Positions 45,190 through 53,471 of a DNA stretch of 64,000 nt are shown in pieces (position 1 is the stretch's first letter; the number at the start of each line of letters is the position of its first letter). The stretch comes from an uncultured bacterium. Its GTDB lineage: Bacteria; Bacillota_I; Bacilli_A; RFN20; CAG-826. The notes beneath the pieces were generated by a model, which did not search any database, was not told the origin of the DNA, and worked only from the letters and a program-made list of their open reading frames with translations. The translations under genes were made by a program, and so were the position numbers. The stretch covers positions 1 to 64,000 of the forward strand of contig CASDXP010000001.1 in the NCBI GenBank assembly GCA_949285455.1, in the 5' to 3' direction.

Positions 45190-46485
45190 TTATCCCTCGT
45201 CAATCATCTTTAAAAGTTCATCTAAAGATTTTTCTTCTTCTATGTTTTCTTCGCTATCGCTCTTAGTTATCTCTTCTACAATTTTTTCTTGTTTCGAAGC
45301 ATTTTTCTTATTTTTACCGCGTACTTTCTTATCTATTTTATATAGATAATTCATCGCATCTAATGCATTGTCTACTTCTTCTCTAGCTAAGGTAGAACCA
45401 ATTTTCATCACGTAATTTCTCGCTAAGACATTATCGTTTCTTTCTAGACAATAATCGATAAGTGCATTTATGACGCTTGGGACAAGATGTAAATTTTTCG
45501 ATAATTCGTCGATGAGCATCAAATCGCTTTCCACCGGCGCGGTGCCATTTTGTTTATAAGATAAAAACTGACCAGGCGCTACACTTTCAAAAAGACGAAT
45601 TTTAGCCCCGATTTCACCACTAGAAAAATAGTTCATCTTCTGTTTCTTACTTCTTCTCACTTGTGTCGGGAGATGGGAAACATCCCATTTTAAATCGTCA
45701 TTAAATTGTTCGAAATTAATCATTTCACCAGGTTTATTAGTTAAAATGATCGAAGAAGCTAAATGTTCTGCACAATCTTCTTCTTCGATGCCATATAAGG
45801 CTGCAATTCTTGCTACCTCATCAAATTCTTCATCGCTTATCGAGTTAGGCTTCAAATTAGGTAATAAAGCGAATAACTTTTCTTTTAAAATTGGGAGACT
45901 AAAAGAAATAGGCAATTTAGAGACATTGCGACCAAGGGTATTATTTTTTGCTTTTTGAACGCTAAAATAAGTTTTATCATCGAAATCAGGATTGTAGACT
46001 TCTTCAAAACTTAAAGAAATATCTTTATAATCGTTCGGATTCTTTCTTTTAACATAGATGTTAATTAGACGATTCATCTCCTTTACTCCTAAAATCTTTT
46101 TAAGTGTGCCTGATAAGATGACATCGTCAAAAAATGATTTAGGATCTTTAGGTTGCTTTAAGATGATGACGAAGGAAGTCGAAGTTTCATTCAATTCTTT
46201 TTTTAACGTCTTAACTAGCCCTACTCCTTCAAGATGATGAAGCGCGACTTCTAATTCGTTTAAAGAAATGTTCAATTTGGCCGCTAGAGCATCGAATGTT
46301 TCATCTTCCACAAAATCATTATTCAAGCCAGATTGATAAAAAGAAAAATAAAGAGCAAAAGCCGAGGTTCCGATCAAAGGAAGATAGAAGTTAGTCAAAA
46401 AGGTGACATCACTTGAAGCAATGATGCTTGCAAATCTCACTTCGTAACAATTCGCGTTTGGCTTTAATATATTCGACTTAATCAT
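45190..46485 (-). CDS. dnaB: Replication initiation and membrane attachment protein DnaB (Bacillus type)
   Basis: Not the helicase but the Firmicutes primosome protein that cooperates with DnaD and DnaI at oriC. The N-terminus (LTNFYLPLIGTSAFALYFSFYQ) and the central winged-helix and DnaD-like (DDBH2) regions match; the Lys/Glu-rich C-terminus is typical. 431 residues. dnaB-dnaI order is as in B. subtilis, but the pair faces polA-fpg-coaE instead of following it. No Shine-Dalgarno; TATAAT ends 7 bases before the ATG. Confidence 0.88.
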   Translation of the reverse strand: MIKSNILKPNANCYEVRFASIIASSDVTFLTNFYLPLIGTSAFALYFSFYQSGLNNDFVEDETFDALAAKLNISLNELEVALHHLEGVGLVKTLKKELNETSTSFVIILKQPKDPKSFFDDVILSGTLKKILGVKEMNRLINIYVKRKNPNDYKDISLSFEEVYNPDFDDKTYFSVQKAKNNTLGRNVSKLPISFSLPILKEKLFALLPNLKPNSISDEEFDEVARIAALYGIEEEDCAEHLASSIILTNKPGEMINFEQFNDDLKWDVSHLPTQVRRSKKQKMNYFSSGEIGAKIRLFESVAPGQFLSYKQNGTAPVESDLMLIDELSKNLHLVPSVINALIDYCLERNDNVLARNYVMKIGSTLAREEVDNALDAMNYLYKIDKKVRGKNKKNASKQEKIVEEITKSDSEENIEEEKSLDELLKMIDEG

Positions 46486-46492
46486 CGTTAAA

Positions 46493-46498
46493 ATTATA
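46493..46498 (-). promoter_or_regulatory. -10 box of dnaB, 7 bases from the start
   Basis: Perfect TATAAT on the minus strand; the expected transcription start falls on the first base of the dnaB ATG, predicting a leaderless mRNA. Confidence 0.6.
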
Positions 46499-46635
46499 AT
46501 AATTTTGTCTCGGCTTTTAAACGTTTAAAAAATTATTTCGCTAATCATCCTCTTTATTATGGAAAATTATCCTAGTCCTACACTTACTTTTTTAAAATTA
46601 TTCACAATTTCCACAATTTTGTTCACATCTATAAT

Positions 46636-46663
46636 TTGAACTTATTTTTTGTTAAAATATATT
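46636..46663 (+). promoter_or_regulatory. Promoter of the LemA-system genes
   Basis: TTGAAC (46636-46641), 16 bases, TATATT (46658-46663), about 19 bases before the ATG at 46683; the ribosome site AGAGGTGA is between. Confidence 0.55.
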
Positions 46664-46682
46664 TTCGTAGAGGTGATAAATA

Positions 46683-48530
46683 ATGGACGATAATGCTATT
46701 TTAGAGCCGAGGAAGATGTATGAAAGCAAAGTAAGAGTCGACCTCCTCGATTGTGCATCTAAATATTTTGATGATGTTTTGAAACGTTCTGGTGTGAGCC
46801 AAGACGAAAATGAAATGCTTTCTAAACAATATGAAAAAAATGCCGCGGATGCGGAAGAAAAAAATAAAAAATTAAGTGGCGCGAAGGGGCTAAGAACTTT
46901 CTTTATCATCTTAGCTATTGCTTTTGCAATTGCTGGTGCGGTCGGCGTTTATTTCATCGTCGAATTAAAAGATTTGACGATCGGGTTAAGTTTAACTATT
47001 CCAGGCTTCATCCTCGCCCTAGTGTTTTTCATTTTAATCTTCGTCTACTGTAATAAAAAAGTAAAAGAACATCAAAAAGCCAGCGACGCTGCTAATAAGA
47101 AAAGAGATGAATCTTACCAAGCAGTCGTCAGTCAAATTAGCCCCCTACTTTATTTATTCGATGAGGCGATGCCGACAGAAATTATTCGTAAAAGTGTCCC
47201 TCTCATCCAAATTGATGATTATTTCGATATCAAAAAATTCGATTATATGCACGAAAAATATGGCTTCTTAGATAACGATTCAGAGACCTCTTCGACACTC
47301 TTTGTCATGTCTGGTTCGATCGTGGGTAATCCATTTCTCATGTTAAGAAATCTCAATATGAATATGGTCGATAAAATCTATACGGGTACTTTACCTATCA
47401 CTTGGACGGAAAGAGTTTACGACGGAAACGGAAGATATAGGACAGTTGTAAGGAGCCAAGTTCTCACCGCTTCTATTAGAAGACCTGCTCCTGATTATAG
47501 TACTTACACTCACCTCGTTTACGCTAACGACGCTGCTCCTGATTTAAGCTTTTCTAGACGTCCCTGTGGAATAGACGTCAAAAACGAAAAAGCTATCGAT
47601 AAATTCGTGGAAAATAAGGCTGATGATATTAGAAAATATGCTGATAAAGCTTTGAAAGAAGGTAAGAAATTTACCCCGATGACCAACGAAAAATTTGAAG
47701 CTTTATTCGGTGGTTTAGACCGTGATCATGAAGTACAATATCGTCTTCTTTTCACCCCACTCGCACAACAAAATCTCATCGAACTTATCACGAATCCTGT
47801 CCCCTTTGGTGACGATTTTACTTTCATCAAAAGAAAAGAACTTAACTACATCGCTAGCAACCATTCACAATCGTTCGATATTTCTGGCGAACCACGTAAT
47901 TACATTCATTATAATGTCAACAAAACGAAAGAAAATTTCTTAAGTTACATCGATAACTATTTTAAGTGCGTTTACTTTGACTTAGCCCCCTTGCTTTCTA
48001 TTCCACTTTATCAACAAAATAAGCCATTTGAATACATCTATAAGAAGAATTATATGCGTAATTACACATCTTATGATGAAGAAGCTATCGTCAATCATTT
48101 CGATTATCATCGTTTCCTTCACCCATCTAGTGCCACTCGCGCTATTTTGAAAGTCTTATATCCTAATAAGAAAGGTAAGACTGACCAAGTGACTGTAAGA
48201 GCGCATTCTTTCGAAGGTATTCCACGCGTCGAATATGTCACGGTGATGGGAGGAGATGGTCATCCTCACGCAGTTCCTGTCCATTGGACAGAATATCTAC
48301 CTCTCAGCCAAGATACTCCAGTTTCTATCAAGCGTTTCGCCAATTCGCGACATGAATATAATTCACGCCAAAGCGAACTCATCGAAAAATTTGGTAATCG
48401 TTTCGACGCTGAAAGTGCCACTTATAACCGAGGTTACGTCGCATATTTAGCTGAACCAGAGGAAGATAATATCGATAGTGAAATTGATAAACTTTTCAAG
48501 TATAATAAACAAATAGAGGAGGATAAGTAA
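46683..48530 (+). CDS. Two-helix membrane protein, partner of LemA
   Basis: A 615-residue protein of no family I can name with certainty; membrane proteins of the DUF3137 kind are often next to lemA and this may be a distant, longer form. A helical N-terminus (1-70, charged) precedes two adjacent membrane helices (about 71-93 and 100-123) with a short loop, then about 490 residues that are probably cytoplasmic. Within these, TLPITWTERVYDGNGRYR looks like a beta-hairpin, and the C-terminus ends in charged residues. A good AGAGGTGA site precedes the ATG. The stop is 3 bases before lemA, so the two are an operon. Confidence 0.75.
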   Translation: MDDNAILEPRKMYESKVRVDLLDCASKYFDDVLKRSGVSQDENEMLSKQYEKNAADAEEKNKKLSGAKGLRTFFIILAIAFAIAGAVGVYFIVELKDLTIGLSLTIPGFILALVFFILIFVYCNKKVKEHQKASDAANKKRDESYQAVVSQISPLLYLFDEAMPTEIIRKSVPLIQIDDYFDIKKFDYMHEKYGFLDNDSETSSTLFVMSGSIVGNPFLMLRNLNMNMVDKIYTGTLPITWTERVYDGNGRYRTVVRSQVLTASIRRPAPDYSTYTHLVYANDAAPDLSFSRRPCGIDVKNEKAIDKFVENKADDIRKYADKALKEGKKFTPMTNEKFEALFGGLDRDHEVQYRLLFTPLAQQNLIELITNPVPFGDDFTFIKRKELNYIASNHSQSFDISGEPRNYIHYNVNKTKENFLSYIDNYFKCVYFDLAPLLSIPLYQQNKPFEYIYKKNYMRNYTSYDEEAIVNHFDYHRFLHPSSATRAILKVLYPNKKGKTDQVTVRAHSFEGIPRVEYVTVMGGDGHPHAVPVHWTEYLPLSQDTPVSIKRFANSRHEYNSRQSELIEKFGNRFDAESATYNRGYVAYLAEPEEDNIDSEIDKLFKYNKQIEEDK

Positions 48531-48533
48531 TTT

Positions 48534-49190
48534 ATGGCAAATGCACTAGATGAATTAAGTGGTCCAACGATGGAAGAAGGTCGCGATACACGCGTCATTG
48601 CTAAGCAAATACCAGCCACAATTGGCAAAGGAAGTAAACGTTTAGTCGTTTTCCTTTACATCATCAGTTTTGGTTTACTCATCATCAAAAAGAAAAAAAT
48701 CGAAAGCCACTTCTTGCAATTGGAACAAAAAATTAACACGAATGCTTCAGAAATTGATAATTATCTTGAACAACGTGTGGTGATTTTACAAAATGCCGCA
48801 AGATTACTCGATAAGGCGATCGATTTAGATAAGACGACGATGGTAGAAATTGCAAAATATCGTTCCGGTTCTGCAAATAACGAAGAAATCCGTAACGATA
48901 TCGCTACGAAGATGGAAAACATCGGCCATCAAATTAGTGTCGCTTTCGAACAATACCCAGATTTAAAAGCGCATCAAGAAATTGCTGATTGTTTACAACA
49001 AAATTCATATTTGCAACGTGAAATTACCGCCGCAAGAACTGTTTATAATGACACGGTCAATCAATGGAATCACGACGTCAACCAATGGCTTTGGAAACAA
49101 TATGTGGCCGCTAAAGCAGGCTATACAACTCGCATTCCATTCGCTACTTCAAGCGAAATTAGAACGCAAGCTAGACAAGTATTCTTTTAA
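48534..49190 (+). CDS. lemA: LemA family membrane protein
   Basis: A 218-residue LemA protein. One membrane helix (about 35-52) is followed by the helical LemA domain with ASEIDNYLEQRVVILQNA (family form: R-x-dL-x-pnLv), VEIAKYRSG (family: aRs/t) and RTVYNDTVNQWN (family: YN-x-x-V-x-x-fN). The N-terminal 34 residues before the helix are unusually long. LemA proteins have no settled molecular function. A strong GAGGAGG site overlaps the end of the preceding gene; a terminator follows. Confidence 0.9.
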   Translation: MANALDELSGPTMEEGRDTRVIAKQIPATIGKGSKRLVVFLYIISFGLLIIKKKKIESHFLQLEQKINTNASEIDNYLEQRVVILQNAARLLDKAIDLDKTTMVEIAKYRSGSANNEEIRNDIATKMENIGHQISVAFEQYPDLKAHQEIADCLQQNSYLQREITAARTVYNDTVNQWNHDVNQWLWKQYVAAKAGYTTRIPFATSSEIRTQARQVFF

Positions 49191-49214
49191 TTAATTTGGA
49201 AAAATTAACTAATA

Positions 49215-49240
49215 AAGGGACTTTAAGTCCCTTTTTCTTT
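49215..49240 (+). terminator. Terminator after lemA
   Basis: AAAGGGAC-TTTAA-GTCCCTTT followed by a T-rich run. Separates the LemA pair from pfkA. Confidence 0.9.
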
Positions 49241-49319
49241 TATAAAATTTTTTTATAATTTATTATTTATAAATTAATTTATTTTTACTAAAATAGTATC
49301 ATAAGGAGTTTTTTCAAAA

Positions 49320-50315
49320 ATGAGTGAAATAACAAATAAACGTACATCTAAACCAGTTAAATCAATTGCCGTTCTCACTAGTGGCGGTGATGCGCCAGGC
49401 ATGAACGCTGCTTTAAGAGCAGTCGTTAGAAGTGCCCTTAAACACGGACTAGAAGTTTTCTTCGTCAATGATGGCTACAAAGGTCTCGTCGAAGGTGATA
49501 TCCACCCTGTCATCGACCGTAATTTCGTCAAAGATATCATCAATCGAGGTGGCACTATCATCCAATCTGGTCGACTTCCTGAATTTGCTAAACTCGAAGT
49601 GCAAAAGAAAGCTGTCCTCCAACTTAAACGTCGTAATATCGACTCTCTTATCGCTATCGGCGGGGACGGTACATATCGTGGTTTATTAGCCCTATCGAAA
49701 CTTGGTGTCCACTGCATCGGTATTCCCGGCACGATCGATAACGATATCGCGAGCACCGATTTTACTATCGGCTTCGATACATGTTTGAACACGATCTGCG
49801 ATTGCGTCGATAAGATTCGTGATACTTCTTCATCTCATCAAAGATGTTCCCTAATTGAAGTCATGGGCCGCCACTGCGGTGACTTAGCCGTATTCAGCGG
49901 TATCGCCGAAGGGGTCGAGGCGGTCATCACTTACGATTATCGCATTCCCGAAGAAGAATTTATCAACGACTTAAGAGAACTTGAAAAGAAGAAAAAACAT
50001 CATGCTATCATCTTAATTTCGGAAAACTTATTGGATATTAACGAACTAGCGGCAAAAATTAATCGTGAGACTGGTTTCGAATGTAAGACTGAAGTCTTAG
50101 GAAGATTACAAAGAGGTGGTAAGCCGAGTGCTTTCGACCGTATCTTAGCCTCTAAACTTGGCAATCACGCCGTCGAAACTTTAATTCAAGGCCGTTACTG
50201 CCGCGTCACTGGTATCATCGCTAATGAAGTGAGAGATATCGACATCGATGAAGCACTCGCGATGCCGCGCGATAGAAAAGAAAATCTCACACGTTTACTC
50301 GATATTTTGAGGTAA
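49320..50315 (+). CDS. pfkA: 6-phosphofructokinase
   Basis: ATP-dependent phosphorylation of fructose-6-phosphate, the committed step of glycolysis. VLTSGGDAPGMNAALRA, IGGDGTYRG (ATP site), the catalytic GTIDNDI and MGRHCGDLA are intact, and ATP-type Gly residues suggest ATP rather than PPi. The 331 residues include a short N-terminal extension of about 13 residues. AAGGAG lies 12 bases before the ATG. First gene of pfkA-pyk-ROK kinase. Confidence 0.97.
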   Translation: MSEITNKRTSKPVKSIAVLTSGGDAPGMNAALRAVVRSALKHGLEVFFVNDGYKGLVEGDIHPVIDRNFVKDIINRGGTIIQSGRLPEFAKLEVQKKAVLQLKRRNIDSLIAIGGDGTYRGLLALSKLGVHCIGIPGTIDNDIASTDFTIGFDTCLNTICDCVDKIRDTSSSHQRCSLIEVMGRHCGDLAVFSGIAEGVEAVITYDYRIPEEEFINDLRELEKKKKHHAIILISENLLDINELAAKINRETGFECKTEVLGRLQRGGKPSAFDRILASKLGNHAVETLIQGRYCRVTGIIANEVRDIDIDEALAMPRDRKENLTRLLDILR

Positions 50316-50321
50316 AGAAAA

Positions 50322-51749
50322 ATGAAATTTGGAAAGAAGACAAAAATTGTCATCACCGTCGGACCAGCATCCGACACTTATAACAAAATTAAAAGGCTTG
50401 CCTCTTTAGGCGCTAATGTCGTAAGACTTAATTTCTCTCATGGTACTCACGAAGACCACAAGAAAAAAATTGATATCGTTCGTGAATTGGAAAGAAATGA
50501 AGAAATTTATCTTCCTATATTACTAGATACGCGTGGTCCAGAAATTCGTACAGGTCTATTTGAAAATAATGGTGTCGTCATCAAAAGAGGACAAACTTTC
50601 CGCATCGCTATGAAAGAATGTCTCGGTACGAAAGATAAATTTTCCGTCTCGCACGCCGGCATGTTCGATGACGTCAAAGTTAAAGATCGCATCTTAATTG
50701 ATGATGGTAATTTTGAAGCTGTCGTCATGCAAAAAGATACGAAAAATCATGAACTTGTTTGTAAAGCGATGAACACCCACTTAGTGAAGAATCGTAAATC
50801 GATCAACTTACCTGCTTCTAAATTATCTTTACCTTTCATCTCTAAACAAGATGAGGAAGATTTAAAATTTGGTTGTGAAAACGATGTCGATTATATCGCT
50901 GCTTCTTTCACTCGTCGTAGACAAGATATTTTAGATATTAAAAAAGTCTTAGCGAAATATGGAAAGCCTAACATTCCTATCATCGCTAAAATTGAAAATC
51001 CTGAAGGTGTAGAAAATATTGATGATATTTTAGATATCGCTGACGGCATCATGGTCGCAAGAGGCGATTTAGGTGTAGAAATTCCGACGGAAGATGTTCC
51101 TATCATCCAAAGAGAATTTGTCCAAAAAGCAAGAAGGCTTGGTAAACCTGTCATCACCGCGACACAAATGCTCGATAGCATGCAGACGCACCCTCGTCCC
51201 ACACGTGCGGAAGTAAGTGACGTCTTCACCGCTATTTCAGAAAGTACCGATTGCGTCATGTTAAGTGCTGAATCAGCGTCAGGCGAATACCCATTCGAAG
51301 CCGTCGAAATGCAAGCTAAAATTGCCGCTAAGACGGAAAAATATTTAGATTATAAAAAACTTTGTGAAGAAGCTTATTATTCTTCGCAACGCGGTAATAA
51401 TGACGCTATCGCTAATTCGATAGCAAATACCGCTATCTTAATTCACGCTAAACTTATCGTCAATTTCACTAACGATGGAACTTCCGCTATGCGTCTTGCA
51501 AAGGCTCGTCCTATCGCCCCTGTCCTCTCTTTAAGTGCTGATCGTAAAGTCGTTTTAAAACTTGGCCTCATCTGGGGCTTGTATAACGAACTTATCGCTT
51601 CTATTCCTACGAATATTTTCGAGATGACAAATATGGCGAGACAATATGCTTACAATTACGGATTAAAGCGCGGCGATACTATTATCGTCACTGGTAATAT
51701 CGATCAGACAAAGGACAATTCTGATTTCCTAGAAATCATCAAGATTTAA
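50322..51749 (+). CDS. pyk: Pyruvate kinase
   Basis: Makes pyruvate and ATP from phosphoenolpyruvate. KTKIVITVGPAS, LNFSHGTHEDH, the metal/substrate signature IIAKIENPEG and ARGDLGVEIP, and the VITATQMLDSM segment are all conserved. The 475-residue length indicates the short form without the extra PEP-utiliser-like C-terminal domain found in Bacillus. It starts 6 bases after pfkA ends. Confidence 0.97.
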   Translation: MKFGKKTKIVITVGPASDTYNKIKRLASLGANVVRLNFSHGTHEDHKKKIDIVRELERNEEIYLPILLDTRGPEIRTGLFENNGVVIKRGQTFRIAMKECLGTKDKFSVSHAGMFDDVKVKDRILIDDGNFEAVVMQKDTKNHELVCKAMNTHLVKNRKSINLPASKLSLPFISKQDEEDLKFGCENDVDYIAASFTRRRQDILDIKKVLAKYGKPNIPIIAKIENPEGVENIDDILDIADGIMVARGDLGVEIPTEDVPIIQREFVQKARRLGKPVITATQMLDSMQTHPRPTRAEVSDVFTAISESTDCVMLSAESASGEYPFEAVEMQAKIAAKTEKYLDYKKLCEEAYYSSQRGNNDAIANSIANTAILIHAKLIVNFTNDGTSAMRLAKARPIAPVLSLSADRKVVLKLGLIWGLYNELIASIPTNIFEMTNMARQYAYNYGLKRGDTIIVTGNIDQTKDNSDFLEIIKI

Positions 51750-51751
51750 TT

Positions 51752-52594
51752 ATGTTGAAAAGAGTTATTTCTATCGACTTAGGCGGAACGAACATCCGCG
51801 CCGCTATCATCAATTCTAATCTCCGCATCGAAAAAGTCATCAAGTCTTCCACGGAGAAATTAAATTTTGATATTCTTTTTCATCAAGTAGTGAATTTAAT
51901 TGATGAATTGATGACTAGTAAATATCCAATCGACGCCATATGTTTTGGCGTGGCTGGAAGAGTAAGATTAGATGGTTACATTAACGAACTTCCGAATTTA
52001 CATATGTCAGACATTCCTCTTTCTAATCTCATCGCTAATAAATATCATCTGCCAGTTTTCGTCATCAACGACGCCCATGCGGCTGGCTTAGCAGAAGCTA
52101 CTGCTGGTGCTGGCAAACGTTATCATCGTTCCTATTTTGTCACTATTTCTACCGGCTTTGGTGGAGCGATGTTCGTCGATAAAAAATTTGCCGTGACAAG
52201 TGATGAAGTCGGTCACACTCTATTTGAATATAAAGGCAAATATTACGAATTAGAGCATCTGGTAAGCGGCACTGGTATCAAAAATTTATGCGCGCTTAAC
52301 GGGCTTACTATCACTTCTTCTAAAGAGATGTTTGAAGGAGTAAAAGAAAGCAAAGTAGACTTTATCAAAGTCTATGAAGATTGGTTAAATCTTCTTTCTA
52401 GCGCTTTCCAATACATTGCCAAAACTTTCGAAGTGGAAGTTTTTACTATCACTGGAGGCGTGATGAAATCGCAAGATATTTTCTTCACCAATTTTAAAAA
52501 TCGCAACAAAAATTTAAAGATTGTCACTTGCCATTTTAAAGAGGACGCTGGTCTCATCGGAGGAGCTGTCTACGCTTTAGATCATGTCAAATAG
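51752..52594 (+). CDS. ROK-family sugar kinase (probable glucokinase)
   Basis: Position after pfkA-pyk suggests glucose phosphorylation. The ATP site SIDLGGTNIRAAII and the catalytic NDAHAAGLAEA with STGFGGAMF are present. The Cys-rich zinc loop common in ROK proteins (CxCGxxGCxE) is missing: the sequence runs GHTLFEYKGKYYELEHLVSG. 280 residues, slightly shorter than typical. N-acetylmannosamine or other sugar kinase activity cannot be excluded. It starts 2 bases after pyk. Confidence 0.85.
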   Translation: MLKRVISIDLGGTNIRAAIINSNLRIEKVIKSSTEKLNFDILFHQVVNLIDELMTSKYPIDAICFGVAGRVRLDGYINELPNLHMSDIPLSNLIANKYHLPVFVINDAHAAGLAEATAGAGKRYHRSYFVTISTGFGGAMFVDKKFAVTSDEVGHTLFEYKGKYYELEHLVSGTGIKNLCALNGLTITSSKEMFEGVKESKVDFIKVYEDWLNLLSSAFQYIAKTFEVEVFTITGGVMKSQDIFFTNFKNRNKNLKIVTCHFKEDAGLIGGAVYALDHVK

Positions 52595-53195
52595 ATATCC
52601 TGGCGACAATTTTCGCCGTAACGTCATCACGACGATCGTAAGTTTTTCTATCTTACTTTTGATCACTATTATCATCATCGTTTCTTACGTTTTAGTCATG
52701 ATGAATAATTACGCTATTGCGCTTTCGTTAACGTTTGATAAAGAAGAACAAACTGCCACGTGGGAAATTATTCCTCCGACAAATGAAACAATTTTAGAAT
52801 ATAAAACGAACGAAGATAATGGAGTGGATTATTTATATTTAAGTAGCGATGATTTAAACATCACATTTAAATGTGATGAACTAGCCCAAAATAAACAAAG
52901 GGAACATATTGTTAACATCTATCGCGACTTCGAATTCGTTCCACTTCAAACTGATGGGAGTTCTTCAAAAAGTAAGGACCACTACTTATTGAAAGCATAC
53001 GATCGCAATCACAATTTATTAAAAGAATATAAGATTAGTGATACTTTAGAAGAAACTTATTTTTCTTTCACTCTCGATTCATATTATTCATATTATGAAT
53101 TTTCTTACGTCAACACAGTCAAAAACTTCGATGAAAAAAGAAACGCTTATTACGACGTCAATCTTTTATTCTACGGAGTGGAAATCCTTTATTAA
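52584..53195 (+). CDS. Single-pass membrane protein, unknown function
   Basis: A 203-residue protein of no family I recognise. A basic N-terminus and one membrane helix (about 13-38) precede an extracytoplasmic, Tyr- and Asp-rich domain. In layout it is like the protein at 101-643 but I see no convincing sequence similarity. The start lies within the last codons of the ROK kinase gene (11-base overlap), so it is coupled to the glycolysis operon. Confidence 0.7.
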   Translation: MSNRYPGDNFRRNVITTIVSFSILLLITIIIIVSYVLVMMNNYAIALSLTFDKEEQTATWEIIPPTNETILEYKTNEDNGVDYLYLSSDDLNITFKCDELAQNKQREHIVNIYRDFEFVPLQTDGSSSKSKDHYLLKAYDRNHNLLKEYKISDTLEETYFSFTLDSYYSYYEFSYVNTVKNFDEKRNAYYDVNLLFYGVEILY

Positions 53196-53200
53196 AATAG

Positions 53201-53228
53201 TTGCAAATTCATATATTTGCATTACAAT
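53201..53228 (+). promoter_or_regulatory. Promoter of the thrS T-box transcript
   Basis: TTGCAA (53201-53206), 16 bases, TACAAT (53223-53228). Confidence 0.65.
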
Positions 53229-53234
53229 TAAAGT

Positions 53235-53455
53235 GCGTTGAGGAAGACAAGATGATATCTTTTCTTAGCCTAGAGAGATGAAGTTCGGTGCAATTCATCC
53301 TAAGAACGATATCGTTACCACTTCGGAGCATGATGAAAACCAATTCATCCGTCGGTCGCGTTAAGACTATTCGAGCGTGCATATGATTCATATGTGAATT
53401 AAGGTGGTACCGCGCAACGAAAGATGCGTCCTTAAGAGGGCGTTTTTTATTTTAT
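53235..53455 (+). promoter_or_regulatory. T-box riboswitch of thrS (specifier ACC, Thr)
   Basis: AAGGTGGTACCGCG is at 53401-53414. CGTTACCACTTC in the specifier loop presents ACC (Thr) at 53317-53319 followed by A; a CTAGAGAGATG (AGAGA) motif and a GGTG motif occur earlier in Stem I. The terminator stem GCGTCC/GGGCGT (two G-U pairs) is followed by a long T run and then the thrS ribosome site. Confidence 0.95.
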
Positions 53456-53471
53456 AAAAAGGAGAAAAAAT

